From CAZKXX01 sp964556705 (lineage in GTDB: Bacteria; Acidobacteriota; Terriglobia; UBA7540), in the NCBI GenBank assembly GCA_964556705.1, contig CAZKXX010000148.1, forward strand, positions 1 through 6,400: a stretch of DNA of 6,400 bases. The letters are read 5' to 3'. This document shows, piece by piece, positions 1 to 4,738 of the stretch. Below the pieces are notes generated by a model that searched no databases, had not been told where the DNA came from, and was given only the letters and a program-made list of their open reading frames with translations. Each line of letters begins with the position of its first letter. The first letter of the stretch is position 1. The position numbers were made by a program, and so were the translations under genes.

Positions 1-193
1 CGCAGCCGCCTTCGTGTCCCTTGACAACGCCGACGCCGTTATAGATGCGCTACAAAAGACAAAAAGGCCGCCGGACGATAACCGGGATATGAATATGACG
101 GGTATATACCCGGGGCGCTTCAAATGCAAGCGCGCAAAGGCAGTGACGAGTGACGAGGGGGAAAGGCAGGTTCCGGGTGTCAGGTGTCGGGGG
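1..193. other. left-edge spacer without a supported gene
   Basis: No gene is called here. The second plus-strand frame is open from the window edge, and its first codons read AAAFVSLDNADAVIDAL, which looks protein-like with mostly G or C in third positions. It could be the tail of a gene entering from the left. However, the frame has no stop until 577, runs antisense through both hicA and part of hicB, and loses coding character after about position 60. The stretch also holds a TTGACA at 21-26 without a correctly spaced -10, a perfect palindrome at 99-112 and heptamer repeats from 142 onward. Confidence 0.5.
99..112. promoter_or_regulatory. 14-bp perfect palindrome CGGGTATATACCCG
   Basis: The sequence CGGGTATATACCCG equals its own reverse complement over 14 bp. 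A related half, CCGGGATAT, lies just upstream at 82-90. It sits about 80 bp beyond the hicA stop, outside any supported gene. The size and AT-rich core fit an operator for a dimeric repressor of a gene to the left, but no promoter can be tied to it, so this is inference only. Confidence 0.35.
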
Positions 194-197
194 TCAG
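142..197 (-). repeat. heptamer repeat array at the hicA 3' end
   Basis: Read on the minus strand (the sense of hicA), five units run in exact 7-bp phase from 197 down to 163: CTGACCC, CCGACAC, CTGACAC, CCGGAAC, CTGCCTT. After a break, two copies of CTCGTCA follow at 151-157 and 144-150. The hicA stop codon TGA (196-194) is inside the first unit, C-TGA-CCC. The units vary in sequence but not in length, which separates this from random GC-rich text. Confidence 0.7.
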
Positions 198-439
198 GGG
201 AAGAGATCGTGGAGCAGGGCGGCCAAATCCATTTCAAGATAAGTCGCGACGTCGCGGAGGATGCTGTGCGCCGTGCCCACACTGAGTTCCCGGTGTGCGG
301 GGATGGTGACGTGGTGCTCGCTCCCCTTCAGCACGGAGGTCAGGCGCATGTGGCTTCCGGTCTGGCGGGTGATCTGGTAGCCGTAGGGTTTGAGGAGGGC
401 GGCAAGTTTCTTCCCGTCCAGGTCGCGGGGCACTTTCAA
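194..439 (-). CDS. HicA-family mRNA interferase toxin
   Basis: This 81-residue protein matches the HicA (YcfA-like) toxin family in length and motif order. HicA proteins are small dsRBD-fold ribonucleases that cleave mRNA and are held inactive by HicB. Visible marks are the N-terminal helix KKLAALLKPYGY, the segment TGSHMRLT with the expected catalytic His30, the strand HHVTIPAHREL (residues 42-52) and the helix VGTAHSILRDV. The start is TTG at 439, sharing TTGA with the hicB stop. No other usable start lies before the catalytic region, and GAGG stands 10 nt upstream, so translation is probably coupled to hicB. The stop codon falls in a heptamer repeat. The family call is strong; toxicity is inferred. 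Confidence 0.88.
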   Translation of the reverse strand: MKVPRDLDGKKLAALLKPYGYQITRQTGSHMRLTSVLKGSEHHVTIPAHRELSVGTAHSILRDVATYLEMDLAALLHDLFP

Positions 440-651
440 GCGGAAATAACCTCGTCCTTCACCAGGTGGAGGCGAATGAGGCGCGGGGCCGTCTCCGGGT
501 CGAAGTGGCAGCGCACGGCGTCGCGAACCATCTCGCGGAGTTCATTCATCGTGTTGGCTTCCGTGAAGATTGCGTAGCCCAAAGCGCGCGCTGCAAACCC
601 GCCCTCGGGGGATTCTTCCACTGCGAAGATAATCTCCGTTCCACTCATCAC
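436..651 (-). CDS. HicB-like antitoxin, short form without DNA-binding domain
   Basis: This 71-residue protein has the HicB partial RNase H-like fold: strand TEIIFAVEE, the segment EGGFAARALGYAIFTEA (residues 17-32), helix TMNELREMVRDAVRCHF (residues 34-50), then RLIRLHLVKDEV. It is expected to bind and block the HicA encoded directly downstream. It ends near residue 71 and has no C-terminal HTH or ribbon-helix-helix segment, so autorepression through a HicB DNA-binding domain is not expected. The start is GTG at 651 or the adjoining ATG at 648; no good Shine-Dalgarno is seen, and a possible -10 lies only 6 bp upstream. Proteins of this type are often labelled 2-oxoisovalerate dehydrogenase E1 beta subunit; nothing here supports that enzyme, which is far larger. 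Confidence 0.85.
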   Translation of the reverse strand: MMSGTEIIFAVEESPEGGFAARALGYAIFTEANTMNELREMVRDAVRCHFDPETAPRLIRLHLVKDEVISA

Positions 652-657
652 GACCCA

Positions 658-686
658 ATTCTAACAACGCGGGCCGTCAAAAGCAA
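658..686 (-). promoter_or_regulatory. candidate hicBA promoter, possibly leaderless
   Basis: On the minus strand an extended -10 TGTTAGAAT covers 666-658, and a weak -35 TTGCTT lies at 686-681 with a 17-bp spacer. The -10 hexamer matches the consensus at five of six positions. A transcript would begin 6-8 bp beyond the -10, at about 652-650, which is the GTG start codon of hicB. This would explain the lack of a clear ribosome binding site. It is inference from sequence only. Confidence 0.35.
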
Positions 687-693
687 AAGGCGC

Positions 694-703
694 GGGGGGG
701 GGG
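694..703. repeat. homopolymer run of ten G
   Basis: Ten consecutive G lie 7 bp beyond the proposed hicBA -35 box. Runs of this length can vary by slippage, so the tract could alter the distance between the -35 and upstream DNA. No evidence of variation is available from a single sequence. Confidence 0.6.
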
Positions 704-800
704 AAAGCAGGTTTCGGGTGTCAGGGGGGAAGCGATGAACGCGGAACGATGAATGGGAAGTCCCTGGTCCCCAGTCCCTAGCCCCGAGTTGCGAGTCCCG
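704..800 (-). repeat. heptamer repeat array filling the yecA-hicB spacer
   Basis: Read in the minus sense from 795 down to 726, ten units stay in exact phase: CTCGCAA, CTCGGGG, CTAGGGA, CTGGGGA, CCAGGGA, CTTCCCA, TTCATCG, TTCCGCG, TTCATCG, CTTCCCC. One extra base at 725 follows, then CTGACAC, CCGAAAC and CTGCTTT down to 704. Three different unit families are joined in one register. The yecA stop codon (805-803) is a few bases away. This array occupies about two thirds of the 151-bp spacer and leaves little room for a hairpin terminator, none of which is seen. Confidence 0.75.
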
Positions 801-802
801 TC

Positions 803-1516
803 TTAGGTGGGGCGGAGGGCGCAGCACTTCTTATATTTCTTGCCGCTGCCGCAGGGGCAGGGATCGTTGCGGCCGACTTTGGGGCGCGCGGCGGGAGGCG
901 CGGCGTCGCGGGCGAGGTCGCGGCGGAGCGGCTGGCGGTGTTCGAGCCAATAGGAGTAGAGGGCGGCGACGGCGAGGGGGATCATGCCCATGATCTGCTC
1001 ACGGGTCGGCTTCGGCTCGCGGGCGGAGGCCTGGATTTCCTTCAGGGTCTCGGGGTGAACGAATGCCAGAATAGGTGAAAGCGCCAGGGCCCCTTCCTGG
1101 TTGGAGAGGAGCGGCTCCCAGTCCTTCTTGCGCAGATACATCCCCTCGAGGAAGCCTTCGCACCACGGCTCGGGCAGCAATTCGGGCTTCCCGTCGTCGG
1201 TCTCTTCTTCGACCAGAATCGGCAGGAACTTCTCCGGGGCTTCGCGCAGGATGCGGAGGATGCTGTTGTACAGGCGCAGGATCAGGCCGTGGATGCGCTG
1301 CGCTTCGCGCTCGGAGGGGAACTCGGGGCCTTGGTCGTCGCCCCAGACCGCCGGGAGCCATTCGCTGGGGAGGACCAGACCCGGCCCAATGGCGACTGCG
1401 GTCAGATAACCGTGAAGCGTGGAGACGTCCATCGACTCGTCGCCGGCGGCCTCGGAGGCCAGGAAGGCGTCCAGCTCGTCAAGTTCGCGTTGGGAAAGAG
1501 GCTGGTCAGGATTCAC
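803..1516 (-). CDS. YecA/UPF0149 family protein with C-terminal SEC-C zinc motif
   Basis: From a GTG start at 1516 this encodes 237 residues. The N-terminal part is the UPF0149/YecA helical domain, with LSQRELDELDAFL, the family signature TLHGYLTAVAIGP (about residues 33-45) and PWCEGFLEGMYL (about 117-128). The last 26 residues form a SEC-C zinc site, NDPCPCGSGKKYKKCC, with ligands C220, C222, C231 and C232. The SEC-C motif is shared with the SecA tail and binds zinc; the role of YecA proteins is poorly defined and may involve ribosome or SecB contact. The frame stays open to an ATG at 1624, adding 36 residues, but the first residues (GFFQQPA and before) are encoded by the end of a repeat element and the rest is Pro-rich, so I prefer GTG. 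A TTG at 1552 is another option. Confidence 0.88.
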   Translation of the reverse strand: MNPDQPLSQRELDELDAFLASEAAGDESMDVSTLHGYLTAVAIGPGLVLPSEWLPAVWGDDQGPEFPSEREAQRIHGLILRLYNSILRILREAPEKFLPILVEEETDDGKPELLPEPWCEGFLEGMYLRKKDWEPLLSNQEGALALSPILAFVHPETLKEIQASAREPKPTREQIMGMIPLAVAALYSYWLEHRQPLRRDLARDAAPPAARPKVGRNDPCPCGSGKKYKKCCALRPT

Positions 1517-1523
1517 GGCGGAG

Positions 1524-1552
1524 AGTTTACTTCCATTGGGCGGCAGATCCAA
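1524..1552 (-). promoter_or_regulatory. weak candidate yecA promoter
   Basis: TTGGAT at 1552-1547 and TAAACT at 1529-1524 on the minus strand are 17 bp apart. The -10 ends 7 bp before the preferred GTG start, so a transcript would again be leaderless. The match is poor (three and four of six positions). It is listed mainly because it agrees with the preferred start and with the hicB case. Confidence 0.22.
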
Positions 1553-1590
1553 ACCGGGCGAATGGGGCGAGGGCGCCGGGACCCGGCCGT

Positions 1591-1737
1591 TAGCAGGTTG
1601 CTGAAAAAACCCCGAAGCTGTCATCCTGAGGAGCCGGAGGCGACGAAGGATCTCTGCATTTAATTGATTTTGAAAATGCGGGGATTCTTCGCTTCGCTCA
1701 ACATGACAGGGTCGAGCCCTTTTTCAGCACCCTGTTA
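1591..1737. repeat. 147-bp MITE-like imperfect palindrome
   Basis: The ends 1591-1608 and 1720-1737 are inverted repeats matching at 16 of 18 positions (TAGCAGGTTGCTGAAAAA against TAACAGGGTGCTGAAAAA). Further inside, CTGTCAT at 1618-1624 pairs with ATGACAG at 1703-1709, and GCATTT at 1656-1661 pairs with AAATGC at 1674-1679, all about one centre near 1664. The element carries no transposase and is too small for one. Both ends start with TA, which would fit TA target duplication, though this is not proved. It may be a non-autonomous transposon relic or a dispersed palindromic repeat. It supplies the upstream ATG of the extended yecA frame. Confidence 0.7.
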
Positions 1738-1851
1738 GGGCTCGGGCAGGGACAGATTGACGGGGCGGGGAACATGACGCTGCACTGGCAGAGTGGCCGG
1801 ACGGGTTTTGGGAAGATGGTGAGACATGCTGCGTTCCGGGTTACCTACCGA
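1738..1851. other. spacer between palindromic element and heptamer array
   Basis: I see no gene here. GGGCTCG at 1738-1744, just outside the palindromic element, is inverted relative to CGAGCCC at 1713-1719, just inside its right end, so the right terminal repeat sits in the loop of a possible 7-bp stem. No T-tract follows on either strand. Confidence 0.4.
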
Positions 1852-1928
1852 TCTCGCTTTTCGAATTTCGATTTTCCAGTTTCGAGTTTCGAATTTCCGG
1901 TTTCCAGTCTCCGGCTTCCGGTCCTCAG
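1852..1928 (-). repeat. eleven-unit heptamer array at the ilvD stop codon
   Basis: Read in the ilvD sense from 1928 to 1852, eleven units follow in exact 7-bp phase without an indel: CTGAGGA, CCGGAAG, CCGGAGA, CTGGAAA, CCGGAAA, TTCGAAA, CTCGAAA, CTGGAAA, ATCGAAA, TTCGAAA, AGCGAGA. The consensus is near CTSGAAA. The ilvD stop TGA (1927-1925) is part of the first unit. No hairpin-plus-T terminator is seen after ilvD, so the array occupies the place where one would be expected. Confidence 0.8.
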
Positions 1929-3607
1929 AAGTGTGCCGTCGTCACCGCGCCTTCGGAAGCCGAAGAGACCGAAGCGGCGTACTTGGCGAAGACGCCGTGC
2001 TTGTAGCGCGGCTCGGGCTCTCGCCAGGCGGCCAGGCGCTTGCGGATTTCTTCGTCCGAGAGTTCCGCATCGAGCCGGCGCTTTTCGACATCGAACACGA
2101 TCGTGTCTCCGTCGCGCAAGGCAGCGATGGGCCCGCCGCGCGCAGCCTCGGGAGCGACATGCCCGACCATCAAGCCGCGAGTCGCGCCGCTGAAGCGCCC
2201 GTCGGTCAGCAGCGCCACCGACTGGCCGAGTCCCTGCCCCACCAGCGCGCCGGTCACCGCGAGCATCTCGCGCATGCCGGGCCCGCCGCGCGGCCCTTCG
2301 TAGCGGATGACGACCACGTCGCCCGACTTGATGCTGCGGCTGTTCACGGCGGCCATCGCGTCCTCTTCGCGGTCGAAGACGCGCGCCGGCCCGCGAAACT
2401 TCTGCGGCTCGTGGCCGGAAATTTTCACCACCCCGCCTTGCGGGGCGATGTTGCCACGCAGGATAACCATGCCGCCCGTCTTCTTGAGCGGACTCGAGAC
2501 GGGGTGAATCACCTGCTGCCCGGGCGTTTCCTTCGCCTTGCGCGCTTCTTCGCCGATCGTCTTGCCGGTGACGGTTACGGCGTCTTCGTGCAGGAATTTC
2601 CCTTCCAGAAGTTTTTGCGCGATGAGGGGAATGCCGCCGGCCTTGTGGACGTCGGTGGCAACGTATTTGCCGAAGGGCTTGAGGTCGCAGAGCAACGGCG
2701 TGCGGCGGCTGATGGCATCGAAATCGTCGATGGAGAGCTCCACGCCCGCTTCGCGCGCCATGGCGAGAAGGTGCAAGACGGAGTTCGTCGAGCCGCCCGT
2801 GGCCGCGACGCTGGCGATGGCGTTCTCAAACGCCTTGCGCGTGGCGATCTGGCGGGGAAACACGCCGCGTTTCAGGACGTCCATCACCAGCTCACCGGCT
2901 TTGTAGGCGACCTGGTCCTTCGCGGCGTCGGTGGCGGGCACGCTGTTAAAGCCCATGGGCGAGAGTCCGATAAATTCCATCACCGTGGACATCGTGTTGG
3001 CGGTGAACTGGCCCCCGCAGGCGCCCGCTCCGGGACAGGCGACGTCCTCGAGCCTCTTGAATTCTTCCGCCGAGATTTTTCCCGCCGCGTAGGCGCCCAC
3101 GGCTTCGTAAACGTCCTGAATCGTCACGTCCTTGCCGTCGAGGCAGCCGGGGTCAATCGAGCCGCCGTAGAGCACCACGCCGGGAACGTTCATCCGCAGC
3201 AGGGCCATGGCGGCGCCGGGAATCGTCTTGTCGCAGGCGACGAGGCAGAGGATGGCGTCGAACATGTAGCCGCGCCCGCAGAGCTCGATCGAATCGGCGA
3301 TCACCTCGCGGCTGATGAGCGAGGCCTTCATGCCCTCCGTTCCCATCGTCACGCCGTCGGAAATCGAGACGGTGTTGAACTCCATGGGCGTGCCGCCGGC
3401 GGCGCGGATGCCCGCCTTGGCTTTCTCGGCCAGCGCCCGCAGGTTGTAGTTGCAGGGCATCGTCTCGATCCAGGTGTTGGCGATGCCGACGATGGGCTTC
3501 GCCAGGTCTTCGTCGGTGAAACCGATCGCCTTGAGCATCGAGCGCGCGCCGGCGCGCGACGGGCCGTCGGTAATCGTGCGGCTCAGGTGTTTCGGATCAA
3601 AAGGCAT
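1925..3607 (-). CDS. ilvD: dihydroxy-acid dehydratase
   Basis: This 560-residue enzyme dehydrates 2,3-dihydroxyisovalerate and 2,3-dihydroxy-3-methylvalerate to the 2-keto acids that precede valine and isoleucine, the third shared step of the pathway, in the cytoplasm. Iron-sulfur ligands are visible as C52 (MPCNYN), C125 (ACDKT) and C197 (GACGGQFTANTM). K127 is the expected carbamylated metal-binding lysine, and S473 in DGRFSGATRG is the likely catalytic base. The length is about 560 rather than the 616 of E. coli IlvD, which fits the oxygen-tolerant [2Fe-2S] branch; this is inference. ATG at 3607 is chosen because GGGAGG lies 4 bp upstream and homology begins there; the frame stays open 28 codons further into promoter DNA. 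No other ilv or leu genes are in view. Confidence 0.97.
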   Translation of the reverse strand: MPFDPKHLSRTITDGPSRAGARSMLKAIGFTDEDLAKPIVGIANTWIETMPCNYNLRALAEKAKAGIRAAGGTPMEFNTVSISDGVTMGTEGMKASLISREVIADSIELCGRGYMFDAILCLVACDKTIPGAAMALLRMNVPGVVLYGGSIDPGCLDGKDVTIQDVYEAVGAYAAGKISAEEFKRLEDVACPGAGACGGQFTANTMSTVMEFIGLSPMGFNSVPATDAAKDQVAYKAGELVMDVLKRGVFPRQIATRKAFENAIASVAATGGSTNSVLHLLAMAREAGVELSIDDFDAISRRTPLLCDLKPFGKYVATDVHKAGGIPLIAQKLLEGKFLHEDAVTVTGKTIGEEARKAKETPGQQVIHPVSSPLKKTGGMVILRGNIAPQGGVVKISGHEPQKFRGPARVFDREEDAMAAVNSRSIKSGDVVVIRYEGPRGGPGMREMLAVTGALVGQGLGQSVALLTDGRFSGATRGLMVGHVAPEAARGGPIAALRDGDTIVFDVEKRRLDAELSDEEIRKRLAAWREPEPRYKHGVFAKYAASVSSASEGAVTTAHF

Positions 3608-3611
3608 AAGT

Positions 3612-3617
3612 CCTCCC
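3612..3617 (-). promoter_or_regulatory. ilvD ribosome binding site
   Basis: GGGAGG followed by ACTT and then ATG on the minus strand. It settles the start at 3607 over the upstream in-frame ATG codons, none of which has a comparable site. Confidence 0.8.
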
Positions 3618-3645
3618 GGTCGGAACCCGCTGGGTGTTTCGTTGC

Positions 3646-3655
3646 TCGGCGCCGA
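3646..3655. promoter_or_regulatory. palindrome TCGGCGCCGA, candidate operator 1
   Basis: A perfect 10-bp palindrome with TCGGC and GCCGA half-sites. It lies at or just after the predicted ilvD transcription start. The same half-sites recur at 3685-3698, centre to centre about 41 bp, close to four helical turns. A DNA-binding protein at both sites could repress or loop the region. This is inferred from symmetry only. Confidence 0.35.
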
Positions 3656-3662
3656 ACCGCGC

Positions 3663-3691
3663 ATCATCGCAGATTTGGCGCGCTTCGGCAA
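3663..3691 (-). promoter_or_regulatory. candidate ilvD promoter
   Basis: TTGCCG at 3691-3686 and GATGAT at 3668-3663 on the minus strand are separated by 17 bp, each matching the sigma-70 type consensus at four of six positions. The start of transcription would be near 3656, giving a leader of about 49 nt. That is too short for a classical branched-chain attenuator with leader peptide, so control would have to be at initiation. Confidence 0.35.
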
Positions 3692-3698
3692 GTGCCGA
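3685..3698. promoter_or_regulatory. inverted repeat TCGGCA-AG-TGCCGA, candidate operator 2
   Basis: Two 6-bp arms around AG, overlapping the proposed ilvD -35 box. The half-sites share TCGGC/GCCGA with the palindrome at 3646-3655. A repressor bound here would block RNA polymerase on ilvD. The divergent gene starts about 75 bp away, so the pair could affect both directions. Confidence 0.38.
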
Positions 3699-3771
3699 GG
3701 GGAACTGCGGGCCGCGACTCACTTGCGATATGATGGAGACAGGCTGCGTACCCCACGGTTTAGGGGGTGGC

Positions 3772-4725
3772 ATGAAAACTCGCAGGAGTCTCTGGCGGGC
3801 CGCAACGCTGCTCGTCTTTCTCCCTCTTTTTCCCGCCCAGGAGCCCGCCGTTCTCAGCGCGGAGCTGAAACCGAAGACCGTCGAAGCTTTCAACCGCTAC
3901 GTTCAGGCCACCGAAGCTCGCATCGAGCGCGAGCTGGCACGGCCGGAGGCGTTCCTCTACGTGGACGGCCTTGCGGACCGGAAGCGGGCCGAAGCACGCG
4001 CCGTCATCGAGCGCGGCGAAGTCTATATGGAGCGCCTGAAAACGCTCGACGCCGCGGGGCGCGAGATCGAGATTCCCGACGGGCTCGTCCATCACTGGCT
4101 GGGCGCGGCGTTCATTCCCGGCGTCACTCTGCGCGAGGTGCTCGATCTCGTCCAGGACTATGACCGGCACGACACGATTTACCGGCCCGAAGTGGTGAAA
4201 TCGCGCCTCGTCAGCCGCAACGGCGACGACTTCAGGATTTTCTACCGGCTGCGGAAGAAAAAGGTGATCACGGTGACGCTGAATACCAACCACGACGTCC
4301 ATTATCGCCGGGCCGATGAAAAGCGCTGGCACAGCCGTTCGTACACGACGCGCATCGCGGAAGTTGAGGACGCGGACTCGCCCGAGGAGCGCGAAAAGCC
4401 CGTGGGGCGCGACGGCGGATTTCTCTGGCGGCTTTACTCCTATTGGCGGTTCGAGGAAAAAGACGGCGGGGTTTACATCGAGTGCGAGTCGGTCTCGCTT
4501 ACACGAGACATTCCGGCGATGGTGTCATGGCTCGTCAAGCCGTTCATTACGGGAATTCCCAAAGAGTCGCTCGAAATGACGATGGGCTCGACGCGCCAGG
4601 CGCTCGTCGCAAAGCCCGCGGCGTCACGGCAAGGGAGGGCATTGCCCTCCCGCGGGAGCGCGGAGCGCTTCCCTGCTTCGCAAACAAAAAGGGCCGGGAT
4701 GAATCCCGGCCCTTGGATTTGGTAA
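3772..4725 (+). CDS. secreted START/SRPBCC-like protein of unknown function
   Basis: The 317-residue product begins with a signal peptide: MKTRR, a hydrophobic stretch AATLLVFLPLF (residues 10-20) and a likely cut after LSA (residue 30), so it should be exported. A helical part (about 33-92) precedes a section resembling the SRPBCC/START helix-grip fold: PDGLVHHWLGAAFIPG (102-117), REVLDLVQDYDRH, the strands FRIFYRLRKKKVITVTLN and SRSYTTRIAEVE, and GGFLWRLYSYWRFEEKDGG (215-233), closing with a long helix up to about residue 280. Proteins of this fold bind hydrophobic ligands; none can be named. ATG at 3772 follows a G-rich GGGGGTGG; a TATGAT at 3729-3734 may be its -10. Residues from about 281 are low-complexity and encoded by hairpin DNA. 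The fold call is tentative; the gene itself is well supported. Confidence 0.85.
   Translation: MKTRRSLWRAATLLVFLPLFPAQEPAVLSAELKPKTVEAFNRYVQATEARIERELARPEAFLYVDGLADRKRAEARAVIERGEVYMERLKTLDAAGREIEIPDGLVHHWLGAAFIPGVTLREVLDLVQDYDRHDTIYRPEVVKSRLVSRNGDDFRIFYRLRKKKVITVTLNTNHDVHYRRADEKRWHSRSYTTRIAEVEDADSPEEREKPVGRDGGFLWRLYSYWRFEEKDGGVYIECESVSLTRDIPAMVSWLVKPFITGIPKESLEMTMGSTRQALVAKPAASRQGRALPSRGSAERFPASQTKRAGMNPGPWIW
4633..4651. repeat. 8-bp perfect hairpin in the 3' end of the SRPBCC-like gene
   Basis: GGGAGGGC and GCCCTCCC flank ATT. A second, imperfect hairpin follows at 4653-4675 (GCGC arms with GGGA against TTCCC). Neither has a T-tract on the plus strand, so they are not typical intrinsic terminators. 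They look like intergenic palindromes over which the reading frame has been extended. Confidence 0.6.
4681..4712 (-). terminator. intrinsic terminator of the DUF4382 lipoprotein gene
   Basis: A 10-bp perfect stem, GGGCCGGGAT (4691-4700) with ATCCCGGCCC (4703-4712), is followed on the minus strand by TTTTTGTTTG (4690-4681). It begins 27 nt after the lipoprotein stop. The plus side has only a weak T-run (ATTT), so termination should act mainly on minus-strand transcripts. The whole element lies inside the coding 3' end of the convergent gene. Confidence 0.85.
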
Positions 4726-4738
4726 ACGAACCCGACGC

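Noticed and set aside
21..46. TTGACA followed by TATAGAT as a promoter
   Set aside because: The spacer is only 13 bp, too short for a sigma-70 type promoter, and nothing supported lies downstream on the plus strand.
14..577. 187-codon plus-strand frame entering from the left
   Set aside because: It runs antisense through hicA and part of hicB and through the heptamer repeats. Only its first 15-20 codons look coding, so I mention a possible gene tail but do not call it.
1075..1663. Several plus-strand frames over the yecA gene
   Set aside because: Their translations are Arg/Pro/Gly-rich shadows. The minus-strand frame carries the YecA signatures and the SEC-C motif.
1591..1737. Complete insertion sequence
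   Set aside because: 147 bp cannot encode a transposase and no transposase fragment is found on either strand.
142..1928. CRISPR array as the explanation for the repeats
   Set aside because: Units are 7 bp, contiguous and degenerate, with no spacers and no cas genes.
3608..3656. Leader-peptide attenuator for ilvD
   Set aside because: The predicted leader is about 49 nt with no short frame rich in Ile, Val or Leu and no terminator hairpin.
1826..3733. 635-codon open frame on the plus strand
   Set aside because: It is antisense to ilvD, whose motifs are unmistakable. Long antisense frames are expected in GC-rich coding DNA, and its translation is rich in His, Arg, Gly and Ala without any domain.
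4633..4675. Terminator for the SRPBCC-like gene
   Set aside because: The hairpins are strong but lack a following T-run on the plus strand and lie before the stop codon of that gene.
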